Shown: positions 53,958-62,969, counted from the first letter of the stretch. The stretch is 64,000 nt of DNA from Paenibacillus tyrphae (GCF_027925525.1 NZ_BSDJ01000032.1:1-64000), one strand, 5' to 3'. The notes: generated by a model from the letters alone, not told the origin. Translations and numbers: made by a program.

Positions 53958-54578
53958 TTACTTTTCCTGATGGTGCGGACAGTACGCTTTCATAAGCGCG
54001 ATCGTTTCCGCATCGAGCTCGCCTCCGCGCTGCTCCAGTCCGTCCATGACCTGACTCAACTTGGGTTCTTTCAGATTTTGGCCGAACTTGTATTTGCCCG
54101 TGATCCGTTCCACGCGAATGCGCACCACGGACGTACCCCGAAGCTGCGGCACATAGGCGGGATCGGCCGCATCGATCGGATCGTAGCCGCCTTCCGGCTG
54201 CAGCTTGCGCATAAACGCGCCCAGCGCCTCCGCCTTCTGCTGCAGATCGTCGACCGGCTCGCCGTAGCCTTTGACGACGACGGATTTGAAGTAGGCCGTA
54301 GCCGGACAAGCCAGCTTCGGATCGAGGATATAGGACGGCACGATGGCGTACTCCTTGGCGACGGAGAAGGTGACTTGGGGCCGTGCCTTCAAATTGGCCA
54401 TTTTTTGCCCGATTTTGCTGCCGTGAAAATAGACCGCCCCTTCGTGAAAGACGAAGTTCACTGGCGTCAGTTCCGGCCATCCGTCTTCGCCCGTCGTACC
54501 GAGCACCCCAAAGCTCACTTCCTGCAAAAAGCTCTCCGTCTCCTGTGCGTCCATCATTTCGAATTCTTTTCTTCTCAT
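53958..54578 (-). CDS. Pyridoxamine 5'-phosphate oxidase-like flavin-binding protein
   Basis: A 206-residue split-barrel protein: SFGVLGTTGEDGWPELTPVNFVFHEGAVYFHGSKIGQKMANLKARPQVTFSV is the usual FMN-binding half, and the rest is a helical extension. Similar proteins include NimA-like nitroreductases and 5-nitroimidazole resistance proteins, or heme/F420-binding relatives; which one cannot be decided. GGAGGACT lies before the ATG. It directly follows the GNAT gene and is probably translated from the same message. Confidence 0.85.
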   Translation of the reverse strand: MRRKEFEMMDAQETESFLQEVSFGVLGTTGEDGWPELTPVNFVFHEGAVYFHGSKIGQKMANLKARPQVTFSVAKEYAIVPSYILDPKLACPATAYFKSVVVKGYGEPVDDLQQKAEALGAFMRKLQPEGGYDPIDAADPAYVPQLRGTSVVRIRVERITGKYKFGQNLKEPKLSQVMDGLEQRGGELDAETIALMKAYCPHHQEK

Positions 54579-54581
54579 CGT

Positions 54582-55052
54582 TCAGTCCTCCAGTCTCAAA
54601 TAGTAGTGCAGGAACGCGTCGTCCCGTACATAGCCCATCGCTGCGTACAGACGCTGCGCCGTAACATTGTCGACGGCGGTGGACAGCTGCAAGCCTTTGG
54701 CTCGGGTGGCGCGGGCGTGGGCCTCGGCGGCTTTCATCAGCGCCCGGGCGACGCCCTGCTTGCGAGCGTCCGGGTGGACGAACAAGTCGTTCAGCGTCCA
54801 TACGCGCATCATTGCAATGGAGGAAAGCGTCGGGTACAGCTGGGTAAAGCCAAGCGGCCGGCCCGGGTCCTCCGTATAGGCGAAAAAGATGACGGATTGC
54901 TGCCGCTCCAGATTGTCGCGTAAAAAGCGCTCGGCCCTTTCCACGTCCGAGGGCTGCCTGTAAAACTGGCGGTACGCGTCAAACAGCGGCGCCAGCGCTT
55001 CAATATCGCCGTGCTCGGCTTGACGAACGGTCAAGGAATGCGAAGGGTTCAT
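54582..55052 (-). CDS. GNAT-family N-acetyltransferase
   Basis: A 156-residue acetyltransferase: SLTVRQAEHGDIEALAPLFDAYRQFY at the start, FVHPDARKQGVARALMKAAEAHARA as the acetyl-CoA loop, and NVTAQRLYAAMGYVRDDAFLHYYL as the final strand-helix. Substrate unknown. GGAAGGAGAG lies nine bases before the ATG. It is the first gene of a two-gene operon with the flavin-binding protein and the last host-type gene before the injection-system island. Confidence 0.88.
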   Translation of the reverse strand: MNPSHSLTVRQAEHGDIEALAPLFDAYRQFYRQPSDVERAERFLRDNLERQQSVIFFAYTEDPGRPLGFTQLYPTLSSIAMMRVWTLNDLFVHPDARKQGVARALMKAAEAHARATRAKGLQLSTAVDNVTAQRLYAAMGYVRDDAFLHYYLRLED

Positions 55053-55312
55053 CGTGTCGTGCTCTCCTTCCGGATAGTTGCCGCTGCAAGGTGCAGACGG
55101 TTTCTAAATATTCGACATCGTACCTCGATTATTGGCATTGGAAAAGATCCAATTAAGTGCTTTTTCATTGGACCATTTTAATTATTCTCCGATCGTTAAA
55201 CATTCCTTCTGCTGCCACATTTTGTGTTATTATGAATTTAAGAGAAACGACGGCACGTGAGCTAATAAAATGCACGGAAAGCGTACATGCAGGAGATGGA
55301 GGAAGGGATGTC

Positions 55313-56224
55313 ATGCCATTTCATTCGGGAAGGACAAGAAGCCGGAGCACCGCGGCCAAGGGAGTGACTCCGCGTGAGCTGTACGGCGCTCCTTCGTGGA
55401 AGCGGACCCCGGCCCGGCACTTGACTCTCGAGCACATTCGGAGGCTCCAGCAAAATGCGGGAAATCGGGCGATGCAGCACTGGATAAGACGAACGTCTGT
55501 GCGGAGCTTTCTACAGAAGTCTGTGATGGCCGCCGGGGACCGGGTCAGTGATTTGCAGCGGTACAAAGCGGATACGGAGTCTGAAATGGCCCGGCTCCTC
55601 AGGGAAGCCTCCGGGCTCCGCAGGGCCTTAGACAAATTTACCGCCCGGACGGAGGCGCTTTTCGGCAGGCCGGACACCGACAACGATGCGGAGCTCAGGC
55701 GCAGAGAGGCGGAAGCGGACTTCGAGGGCGCGCAAATTTTACAGCAGGCGGCCGGCGTTGAAGCCCGCTGCGAGCAAGTGAGCAAAGACATCGGGGTCTT
55801 GTGGCGGAAGCATCCCGTCAGCCGTTTTGCCGTTCCGATGGCTGCGCCGCTGCCCGTATTTCAAGAAACGGGGATTGTCGGAGGGCATCAGGAGGAGGAG
55901 CTGAAGCATTTTTTGACACGCCATCCTGAATACCACGTGGTAGAGATCCGTAAAAAAACCGCGCAGGGAACGACGATGCGGCTCTATAAGCAGTATATGT
56001 GGAAGAAGGACGGCCGTCCGCCGGCACCGGCCAATATATCCGAACGGCCTGCGGCCCATAATCCGACGCCGGACGGATGGGCTGCAGCGGAGGTTCGTCT
56101 AAGTACGGCGGAAAATCTCGCCCTTTGGCTGGATCGGGGAAGGGATGCGGCTAACGAATGGGATGCTTTTCAACCGGGGCGCTCCCGGCTGTTCCGCGGG
56201 TGGAAAGGTTTTTCGACATATTAA
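55313..56224 (+). CDS. Unknown protein at the head of the eCIS locus, candidate cargo
   Basis: A 303-residue protein with no recognised enzyme domain. The basic N-terminus (about 1-60) contains LTLEHIRRLQQNAGNRAMQ; the AGNRAMQ part (residues 49-55) closely matches AGNRAVQ in the DUF4157 protein encoded next. A coiled-coil stretch follows (about 75-160), then a mixed C-terminal part rich in Trp, Arg and Pro, ending WKGFSTY. GGAGGAAGGG places the ATG at 55313. The shared motif and position suggest a protein loaded into or attached to the injection particle, possibly an effector. Nothing in its sequence proves toxicity. Confidence 0.7.
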   Translation: MPFHSGRTRSRSTAAKGVTPRELYGAPSWKRTPARHLTLEHIRRLQQNAGNRAMQHWIRRTSVRSFLQKSVMAAGDRVSDLQRYKADTESEMARLLREASGLRRALDKFTARTEALFGRPDTDNDAELRRREAEADFEGAQILQQAAGVEARCEQVSKDIGVLWRKHPVSRFAVPMAAPLPVFQETGIVGGHQEEELKHFLTRHPEYHVVEIRKKTAQGTTMRLYKQYMWKKDGRPPAPANISERPAAHNPTPDGWAAAEVRLSTAENLALWLDRGRDAANEWDAFQPGRSRLFRGWKGFSTY

Positions 56225-56278
56225 GGAAAAATCTCGCTTTAATGAGATGAATTTCGTCAAAATATAGCAAAAGATATA

Positions 56279-56307
56279 TTGCTTAAAGAACGCCTCCTGT
56301 GTAAAAA
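56279..56307 (+). promoter_or_regulatory. Possible promoter of the eCIS operon
   Basis: TTGCTT (56279-56284), 17 bp and TAAAAA (56302-56307), just upstream of the DUF4157 gene in an AT-rich gap of about 120 bases. The match is only moderate. Confidence 0.4.
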
Positions 56308-56343
56308 TCAAGGTAAGTTAGTAAAAAAAGGTGTGGTCCTTTG

Positions 56344-56946
56344 ATGATTCGAGACGCTTCCCCGGGCAAGCAGCTTTCAGCCCCTCCCCTTGCTTCAAGG
56401 TTCGAAAGCGCTCCCTTGCGTACCGGGAATCCGGTGGCTTTCAAGATGAAGGACATGCAGCGAATTGCGGGCAATCGTGCGGTCCAGAGAATGGTGTCCG
56501 GCGGCACGGCCCAACGGATGACCACGGAGGAAGACGAGCTGCAGATGAAGTCTGCGACGCCCCCCGTCCAAAGAAAAGGCGAAGGGATGCCGGAGCCTGT
56601 CCGGGCGAAAATGGAGCAGACATTCGGAACGGACTTTTCCGACGTGATGGTGCATACGGGGAATCATGCGGAACAGGTCGGGGCGCTCGCTTATGCCCAG
56701 GGCAATGACATTCATTTTGCGCCCGGCCAGTACAATCCTGAAACTTCCAAGGGGCAGGAGCTGCTTGGTCACGAATTGGCGCACATCGTTCAGCAAAAGC
56801 AAGGAAGGGTGAAGCCAACGACTGAAGTCAACGGCATGGCGGTGAACGACGATCCTTCGCTGGAGCGGGAAGCCGATCAGTGGGGGATCAAAGCGGCGCA
56901 AACAAAACTGGATTCGGCTCGTTATCGGGCCGGCTTTGGAGACTGA
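56344..56946 (+). CDS. DUF4157 (eCIS core) zinc-metalloprotease-like protein
   Basis: A 200-residue protein. AGNRAVQ lies at residues 42-48; then the DUF4157 domain with [45 protein letters not shown], the HExxH zinc motif in [15 protein letters not shown] (His143-His147), and LEREAD at 173-178, the usual third ligand region. This domain (eCIS_core) is a genetic hallmark of extracellular contractile injection systems, as a particle-associated or effector protein. The start is ATG at 56344 with a weak AAGGTG site. Its stop overlaps the AAA+ start (TGATG). Confidence 0.9.
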   Translation: MIRDASPGKQLSAPPLASRFESAPLRTGNPVAFKMKDMQRIAGNRAVQRMVSGGTAQRMTTEEDELQMKSATPPVQRKGEGMPEPVRAKMEQTFGTDFSDVMVHTGNHAEQVGALAYAQGNDIHFAPGQYNPETSKGQELLGHELAHIVQQKQGRVKPTTEVNGMAVNDDPSLEREADQWGIKAAQTKLDSARYRAGFGD

Positions 56947-59162
56947 TGGCCGTGTACGGTAAAAAGAACAAGGATACGCCGGGATACGCAACGGCTTGGG
57001 AGCATTACGAGCGGGAATGGGCAAGGCTCGATTTGCGGCTGGCGATCCTGATGAAGCTGATGGAGGAGCCCGACACGCCCGCCGATCCTTCGCTCCTTCC
57101 GTTCAAAGGACTCGTGCTGACGGAAGAGGAAATGCACAGGCTGCTCTATGACGGGGACGATAGGGAGGAGGATGCCGAGCTTGCGGATCTGCGTCGGCAG
57201 TTGGCCGTGATGGACCGAGAGCTGGCTCGGAAGCGGCAGGCCTCCATGGAGCAAGGAAGCTTCTTGCCGGCCCCCTATGTGTCGCAGATGTTCGGGTTGA
57301 ATGAATTTGAAGAGCAGACGCTGCTGATGGCGCTTGCCCTGGAGACGGACCGCAAGTACGAAAAGCTGTATGCCTACGTTCAGGACGACGCAACCTGCAA
57401 GTATTTGACGCCTGAGCTTGCGATGCGGTTGTATGGTCTGTCCGGAATGGACGGGGGCGGACTGCTTAAGGTTTTTATGAACGGAAGCCGGCTGATGGAA
57501 TGGTTTTTTCGCGGCGAAGCCCGGACGGTTGATCAATCTAACGGTCCGCTGCTTACGCGTCCCTTGCGGCTGGATGAGCGGATGACCGCTTTTCTGCTGG
57601 GCATCGGCTATACGGATGTGTCCCTGGGCCATTGCACCAAGCTGTATGAGTCGGACCGGGAGCTGCCGGATTTGCAAACGGGGCATGAGCTTCAGGGGCG
57701 GCTGCGCGCATTTGTCGAACGGCGGGCTGAGTCCGACCCGCTCCCGGTATTTTGTTTATGGGGGCAGCCCGGCTCCGGAAAGAAGCTGCAGACGCGGCAC
57801 GCGGCGGCCCATTGGGACAAGCCGCTGCTGGTGGCGAACGTCGAAAGCCTGCTTCGGGACGAACGGCCGTTTTCCGAGCTTATTGTCAAGGTGCTGCGCG
57901 AAGGGATGCTCTATGGTGCGGCCGTTGCGTTCGAGCGCTTTCACCTGCTATTGGGAGAGGACGAAGCCATCGGGAAAAAACGGATGGAGCTGTTGAACCG
58001 GCTCCAGTCGGTGCAGGAGCCGCTTTTCCTTCTATCGGAGCAGGCCTGGAATCCGCGCCCGCTGCAAGGGAGGAAATTGTTTCTGGAAGTGGAGGTTCCC
58101 GTACCCGAAGCGGCAGAGCGCCGGAAGCTGTGGGAAAGCTGGAGTGCGGAACGTCGTCTGGAGGATGCCGTCGATTGGGAAGCGCTTGCCGGGAAGTTCC
58201 GCTTCTCGCCGGGGCAGATCGCAGCCTCTCTCGATTACGCGGTTCAACTGCTGCGCTGGAACGGCCCCGAACCGCATCGAACCGATGGGTCCGATGCGGT
58301 TTACCGGGCCTGCTATGCCCAGGTACAGCACAACCTGAAGAAAAAGGCCGCGCGAATCGAGCCGAAATACGACTGGGACCGGGTCATCCTGCCTCCTGAG
58401 CAAAAAGAGCAGCTGAAGCATGCTTGCGCCAGGCTTCAATACCGCGGCACGGTGCTCGGCGACTGGGGATTCGACCGCGCGCTCGCTTACGGCAAAGGCG
58501 TCAGCCTGCTATTCGCGGGGCCTCCGGGCACGGGCAAAACGATGTCCGCGCAGGTGCTGGCCAAAGAGGTGCAGCTCGAAATTTACAAAATCGATCTGTC
58601 GCAGGTGATCAGCAAATACATCGGCGAAACGGAGAAAAACTTGCACGAGGTGTTCAGCGAGGCGCAGCTCAGCAATGCCATCCTGTTTTTCGACGAAGCG
58701 GATGCGTTGTTCGGCAAGCGGTCCGAAGTCAAGGATTCGCATGACAAGTATTCCAATGTGGAAACCGCTTATTTGCTGCAGAAGATGGAGGAATACGACG
58801 GCATTACCATTTTGGCTACCAACCTTCAGCAAAATTTGGACGAGGCGTTCATGCGGCGTTTTGGCTTCATCGTGAAATTTCCGTTTCCGGATGCCGGGCA
58901 TCGCGAGCAAATATGGCGCGGGCTGATTCCGTCCGAAGCTCCGGTCGAGGATGATATCGATTTTCGCTTCTTGGCGTCCAAGTTCGAGCTGGCCGGGGGA
59001 TATATCAAAAATATCGTGCTGTCCGCGGCCTTTATGGCGGCTGAGCAGCGGTGCGCTATAGGCATGAAGCAGCTCATGCTTTCGGCGCGCAACGAGCTGC
59101 GCAAAAACGGGAAGATCTGGATCCGCGAGGAAATGGGAGAATACGCCGACTTGTTCGATTGA
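56946..59162 (+). CDS. eCIS AAA+ ATPase
   Basis: A 738-residue AAA+ protein. The N-terminal half is mostly helical and includes a degenerate nucleotide-binding loop (CLWGQPGSGKKLQTRHAA, near 272-290), probably an inactive AAA-like domain. The active domain has Walker A LLFAGPPGTGKTMSAQVLAKE (near 525), Walker B AILFFDEADALFGKRSEV (near 578), sensor 1 TILATNLQQNLDEAFMRRF and the Arg-finger region. Proteins like Afp15/Pvc15 are found in nearly all eCIS loci and are required for particle assembly. The ATG at 56946 overlaps the preceding stop and has GGAG upstream. Confidence 0.93.
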   Translation: MAVYGKKNKDTPGYATAWEHYEREWARLDLRLAILMKLMEEPDTPADPSLLPFKGLVLTEEEMHRLLYDGDDREEDAELADLRRQLAVMDRELARKRQASMEQGSFLPAPYVSQMFGLNEFEEQTLLMALALETDRKYEKLYAYVQDDATCKYLTPELAMRLYGLSGMDGGGLLKVFMNGSRLMEWFFRGEARTVDQSNGPLLTRPLRLDERMTAFLLGIGYTDVSLGHCTKLYESDRELPDLQTGHELQGRLRAFVERRAESDPLPVFCLWGQPGSGKKLQTRHAAAHWDKPLLVANVESLLRDERPFSELIVKVLREGMLYGAAVAFERFHLLLGEDEAIGKKRMELLNRLQSVQEPLFLLSEQAWNPRPLQGRKLFLEVEVPVPEAAERRKLWESWSAERRLEDAVDWEALAGKFRFSPGQIAASLDYAVQLLRWNGPEPHRTDGSDAVYRACYAQVQHNLKKKAARIEPKYDWDRVILPPEQKEQLKHACARLQYRGTVLGDWGFDRALAYGKGVSLLFAGPPGTGKTMSAQVLAKEVQLEIYKIDLSQVISKYIGETEKNLHEVFSEAQLSNAILFFDEADALFGKRSEVKDSHDKYSNVETAYLLQKMEEYDGITILATNLQQNLDEAFMRRFGFIVKFPFPDAGHREQIWRGLIPSEAPVEDDIDFRFLASKFELAGGYIKNIVLSAAFMAAEQRCAIGMKQLMLSARNELRKNGKIWIREEMGEYADLFD

Positions 59163-59189
59163 GCTGGGAAGCGGAAAGGGAGGAAGCGC

Positions 59190-59765
59190 ATGGCCGATTA
59201 CACGGTGATCGCAGACGTAGGAAATACGTTGGTCAAGCTGTTAAGAGAGCATTTGACCCCGAAGCTTCTGTCTCAGCCGGAAGCGATCGGACTTGCCTCG
59301 CCGACGGATAAGGGAGATTTTCAGCTCACGCTGTTTTTGTACAGCATTCAGGAAAATACCGAGAACCGGCGGACGAATATGATCGGAAGGGGAACGGACA
59401 CGCTGCAGTATCCGCCGATGGCGTTGAATTTGGTTTATCTCGTTACCTGCCATTCGGCATCGGAGATCGCGACCCGCTCCTTCGACGAGCACCGCATTAT
59501 GGGAAAAGTGATGCAGGTGTTTCACGACCATGCCGTCCTGCGGGGCTTCAGCCTGCAAGGGGCGCTGGCCGACAGCAATGAAGCGATCCGGATTATGCCG
59601 CAGCCGATTACATTGGAAAACGCGGTCAGCCTTTTTTCCAACACGCCTTACAAATTATCGCTCAGCTACATGGTCGGGCCGGTTTATCTGGATTCGACCC
59701 GCACGAAGCAAACCACACGGGTTGCGGAGGCGCAGTTCAAGCTGGAGGAGCGGGAAGGAAACTGA
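59190..59765 (+). CDS. DUF4255 protein (Afp16/Pvc16-like tail terminator)
   Basis: A 191-residue protein. VIADVGNTLVKLLREHLTP at the start, LTLFLYSIQENTENRRTNMIG in the middle and LSYMVGPVYLDSTR near the end fit the DUF4255 (Pvc16 N-terminal) family, which caps the distal end of the tube and sheath and sets tail length. GGGAGGAAGCGC leads the ATG. The short size suggests just the core domain without extra appendages. Only 27 bases separate it from the ATPase gene. Confidence 0.88.
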   Translation: MADYTVIADVGNTLVKLLREHLTPKLLSQPEAIGLASPTDKGDFQLTLFLYSIQENTENRRTNMIGRGTDTLQYPPMALNLVYLVTCHSASEIATRSFDEHRIMGKVMQVFHDHAVLRGFSLQGALADSNEAIRIMPQPITLENAVSLFSNTPYKLSLSYMVGPVYLDSTRTKQTTRVAEAQFKLEEREGN

Positions 59766-59767
59766 TC

Positions 59768-60568
59768 ATGGAGCGCTTGCGCAGCGAGGTGAAGATCAAG
59801 CTGGCTTTGGTCGTCAAGCCGGTGGATGTCGTAACCGGTCTTGCGCCGGCCGCCGTACCGCGGTTGGTTGTAGAGGGCGTTCCGTGCAGACCGGTCCGCA
59901 AGCCGGACGGAACGTTCCTGCTGCTCGGCTTGCCGCCAGGAATTTATAGCATCGCTCTCAGTGCGCCGCCGCATTATGCGGACAGCAGGGCCGTTGTCGA
60001 TACGGCCGCCTTGTCCCCGCTGGAGCCTGTAGAGCTGGTGCCGATGCTGCCGACGTCCTCCTACCCTTTTGCGCCGGGAACGACGCTGATTCGCGCCAGA
60101 GCGAAAGGCGTGCCCGAGGGGGCTGTCATTCTTCGAGCGGCCGTGATGGACGGGAATCTGGCCTGCGCGAAGCTGCATCAAGAGGCGGACAAAGGCGAAA
60201 CAGAGCTTGCGTTTGGTGCTGTGCACCGGCTGGTCAGCGGCCGATGCTACTATGTGCTGGACCCGGATCCGGCCAAAAGGGAGGTTATCCGCGTTGTCGC
60301 ATTGGAGGAAGCGAATCGCAAAGCGAAGCTGCAGACGCCGTTCCGGTTTGCCCATCGCAAAGGAACCGTACTGACGGACGTGGCGGAAGGCGCTGCCGAC
60401 GGCCGTGGGGAATGGGCGGCCGCTTTTCCGCCGCAGGGCGTGAAACGTTTCTTCTGCGCGGTTCAATTGTTCATGTCTGCCGACGAGCCGCTTATTCTGG
60501 ATCAGGAGGTGCAAGTGGAAGAGGGACAACCGGTACAGCTTGGGCTGCTCCCATCTACCGACGAATAA
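59768..60568 (+). CDS. eCIS-associated Ig-like accessory protein
   Basis: A 266-residue protein with two or three beta-sandwich-like segments. The first (about 10-95) reads as a carboxypeptidase-regulatory-like domain: VVTGLAPAAVPRLVVEGVPCRPVRKPDGTFLLLGLPPGIYSIAL. The rest (TTLIRARAKGVPEGAVILRAAV; CYYVLDPDPAKREVIRVVAL) recalls cell-surface adhesion modules. It starts two bases after the DUF4255 gene. Similar genes sit in this place in some eCIS loci, as far as I recall. The role may be sheath-cap decoration or attachment; I cannot assign one. Confidence 0.6.
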   Translation: MERLRSEVKIKLALVVKPVDVVTGLAPAAVPRLVVEGVPCRPVRKPDGTFLLLGLPPGIYSIALSAPPHYADSRAVVDTAALSPLEPVELVPMLPTSSYPFAPGTTLIRARAKGVPEGAVILRAAVMDGNLACAKLHQEADKGETELAFGAVHRLVSGRCYYVLDPDPAKREVIRVVALEEANRKAKLQTPFRFAHRKGTVLTDVAEGAADGRGEWAAAFPPQGVKRFFCAVQLFMSADEPLILDQEVQVEEGQPVQLGLLPSTDE

Positions 60569-60700
60569 GGAAGCGGAGGGAAGTAAGGTATCGATACATA
60601 AGCCTGTATACATCCGAGAAATCGATAGCATGAGGAATAGCGATGACGATTGGGAGGGAGGAACTGATTCGGATCATGACGATATCCGGATCAGGAACAA
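60569..60700 (+). other. Gap before the sheath gene with possible mini-ORF
   Basis: 132 bases without a clear gene. GGGAGGGAGGAAC (60652-60664) is a strong ribosome binding site 36 bases before the sheath ATG, too far for it. A 10-codon frame (MTISGSGTNG, ATG at 60676) ends at a TGA that overlaps the sheath start, so coupled translation is possible. The sheath has a modest AGGA of its own. Confidence 0.3.
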
Positions 60701-62431
60701 ATGGCTGAATATTTATCGCCGGGAGTATATGTGGAAGAGTTCGACAGCGGCGGTGTGCCGCTGGGCGGGGTCAGCACCAGCACGGCGGGCTTTATCGGTC
60801 TCGCTGCCAGAGGGCCGGTAGAAGGGCTGCCGCAATTCATTACCAGCATGAACGATTTTACACGGCAATTCGGGGGATACCTCGCTGAGAATGTTTTTGG
60901 CTCCTACCGGTATTTGGCCTATGCGGTCGAGCACTTCTTCGTGAACGGCGGCTCGCGCTGTTACGTGATGAGGGTGGCTCCGTCCGATGCGAAATCCGCG
61001 TCGAACGACGGGAGCTCCGCGCTTCGGCTCTTCGCCAAAAATCCAGGTGAATGGGGAAACCGGGTCCGGGTCGTACTGGAGCCGGCAAGCAAAGCGAAGA
61101 CGCAAATTTATGAAATTTTAGGCGACGCTGCCCAATCCAAGAAGTACCGTGTGAAAAGCAACGCCGGTTTTAGAGCGGGTGACATCGTTGCCTTCGATAA
61201 CGGCGAGGGCAAACAGTACAACCGCGTCGTTTCGTCGCAGGACAATATCATCGAACTGGAAGTCCCGTTGGAAGGCGGCGAAGAGGTAGTCGATGCAAAC
61301 CTGCTTCCGGCGAAGGTGCTCACGACGTGCGAGTTTACGCTGCATGCGTTCTACGGGGACGAGGCGGAAACGTACGAGCGCGTTTCCCTTAACGTTACGG
61401 CTCCCAATCATGTGGAAAAAGTGATCGGGAAGTCCAATATTGTCGGCGTCTCCTGCGACGGAACGGACCATGGCGCGGTTCACCCGTTCGAAGTCATCTC
61501 CGGACAACCGGAAGAGGCCGGCAAGTTCGTGATCGAGCTGTCGGGCGGCAGCGACGGTTCTGCGGACGCCTTGTCGGCGGGAGATTTCATGGGGCAGGAC
61601 CTCGGTCCCGGCAAACGGACGGGCATCCAGGCTTTTATCGACAACGACGAAGTCAGTCTGATGGCGGTGCCCGGCGTAACCGACCCGAACGTGCAGCTTG
61701 CGCTTGTCGCGCACTGCGAAAATTTGAGCAGCCGTTTCGCGATCCTCGATATTCCGCAGGATAAAACGAAAATTGCCGACGTGATGACGCACCGCGATAT
61801 TTTCGATACGCAGTATGCTGCCATGTACCATCCTTGGCTGCAGGTGTTCGATCCGCTGGACAAGCGTAATATTTACATACCGCCGTCCGGTTCCGTAGCC
61901 GGCATTTATGCCCGCAGCGACAATACGCGTGGGGTTCATAAAGCGCCTGCGAACGAAGTCGTGCGCGGCTGTGTCGGGCTCGATTGCCAGTACAACAAAG
62001 GCGAGCAAGATATTTTGAACCCGCGCGGCGTCAACCTGATCCGCGCCTTTACAGGCCAAGGGATTCGCGTATGGGGGGCGAGAACGCTTTCCTCGAACGG
62101 GCTGTGGAAGTACGTGAACGTCCGCCGTTTGTTCATTTTCGTGGAAGGCTCGATCAAGAACGGCACGAACTGGGTCGTCTTCGAGCCGAACGACGAGAAG
62201 CTGTGGGCCCGCGTTCAGCGTACGATCGACGCGTTCCTGACCCGTGTCTGGAAAGACGGGGCGCTCGCAGGGACAAGCCCGGGCGAAGCGTTCTATATTC
62301 AAATCGGCCGCAACACGATGACGCAGGACGACATCGATAACGGCCGCCTGATTTGCGTAATCGGCATCGCTCCGGTCAAGCCGGCGGAATTCGTCATTTT
62401 CCGGATTACGCAAAAAACCGGTTCGGAATAA
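60701..62431 (+). CDS. Contractile tail sheath protein (eCIS)
   Basis: A 576-residue sheath protein. It starts AEYLSPGVYVEEFDSGGVPLGGVSTSTAGFIGLAARGP, the standard phage/eCIS sheath opening. The C-terminal part has NPRGVNLIRAFTGQGIRVWGARTLSSNGLWKYVNVRRLFIFVEGSIK and the final beta-strand handshake region. The length suits a single Afp2/3-type sheath. The only Met in the right place is at 60701. It polymerises around the tube and contracts to drive the tube into the target membrane. Confidence 0.95.
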   Translation: MAEYLSPGVYVEEFDSGGVPLGGVSTSTAGFIGLAARGPVEGLPQFITSMNDFTRQFGGYLAENVFGSYRYLAYAVEHFFVNGGSRCYVMRVAPSDAKSASNDGSSALRLFAKNPGEWGNRVRVVLEPASKAKTQIYEILGDAAQSKKYRVKSNAGFRAGDIVAFDNGEGKQYNRVVSSQDNIIELEVPLEGGEEVVDANLLPAKVLTTCEFTLHAFYGDEAETYERVSLNVTAPNHVEKVIGKSNIVGVSCDGTDHGAVHPFEVISGQPEEAGKFVIELSGGSDGSADALSAGDFMGQDLGPGKRTGIQAFIDNDEVSLMAVPGVTDPNVQLALVAHCENLSSRFAILDIPQDKTKIADVMTHRDIFDTQYAAMYHPWLQVFDPLDKRNIYIPPSGSVAGIYARSDNTRGVHKAPANEVVRGCVGLDCQYNKGEQDILNPRGVNLIRAFTGQGIRVWGARTLSSNGLWKYVNVRRLFIFVEGSIKNGTNWVVFEPNDEKLWARVQRTIDAFLTRVWKDGALAGTSPGEAFYIQIGRNTMTQDDIDNGRLICVIGIAPVKPAEFVIFRITQKTGSE

Positions 62432-62465
62432 TGGATGGTTACAGTAGAAAGGGGTATGGCTCAGC

Positions 62466-62900
62466 ATGGCAGTGGAACGCACCGATCCGTATCGCAAGTT
62501 TCGGTACAGAGTAGAGGTTGAAGGGATTCAACAAGCGGGCTTCAGCGAGGTTTCCGGCTTCGACGCTTCGCTTGATGTAGTGGAATACCGCAATGGAAAT
62601 GAGGTCATTACGCCCCGCAAGCTCCCGGGATTGGCCAAATACGGCAATATTACGCTGAAGTGGGGAGTTACCGACTCCTTGGATTTGTACGAGTGGATTT
62701 CCAGTTGCGTACAAGGCAAGGTGACCCGTAAAACCGTAACCATCATCGCGCTCGATGAAGAGGGACAGGACGTAGCGACGTGGCAGATCATCGAAGCATG
62801 GCCTTGCAAATACACGGCGCCGGATTTCAACGCCACGGCTTCCGACGTCGCTATTGAAAATTTAGAGCTGGCGCACGAAGGCATGACGCGGACGAAGTAA
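62466..62900 (+). CDS. Inner tube protein 1 (gp19/Afp1-like)
   Basis: A 144-residue tube protein: DPYRKFRYRVEVEGIQQAGFSEVSGFD, LPGLAKYGNITLKWGVTDSLDLYEWI and IIEAWPCKYTAPDFNATASDVAIENLELAHEGM fit the phage T4 gp19-type tube family shared with Hcp-like tubes. The start is ATG at 62466 with GAAAGGGG 12 bases upstream. It follows the sheath by 34 bases, the usual order. As the main tube it would form the inner shaft that carries cargo. Confidence 0.93.
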   Translation: MAVERTDPYRKFRYRVEVEGIQQAGFSEVSGFDASLDVVEYRNGNEVITPRKLPGLAKYGNITLKWGVTDSLDLYEWISSCVQGKVTRKTVTIIALDEEGQDVATWQIIEAWPCKYTAPDFNATASDVAIENLELAHEGMTRTK

Positions 62901-62969
62901 CGGCTGGAAGCGCCGGAAGGGGACTAGCGTTTGTTTTCTTCCGGCAGGCTTCTCATAAAGGAGGACATC

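Noticed and set aside
60630-60821. Acidic frame starting MRNSDDDWEGG before the sheath
   Set aside because: It runs into the sheath gene out of frame and has no good ribosome binding site.
60701-62900. Type VI secretion system
   Set aside because: The sheath is one phage-like protein rather than TssB plus TssC, and no membrane-complex genes (TssJ/L/M) are present.
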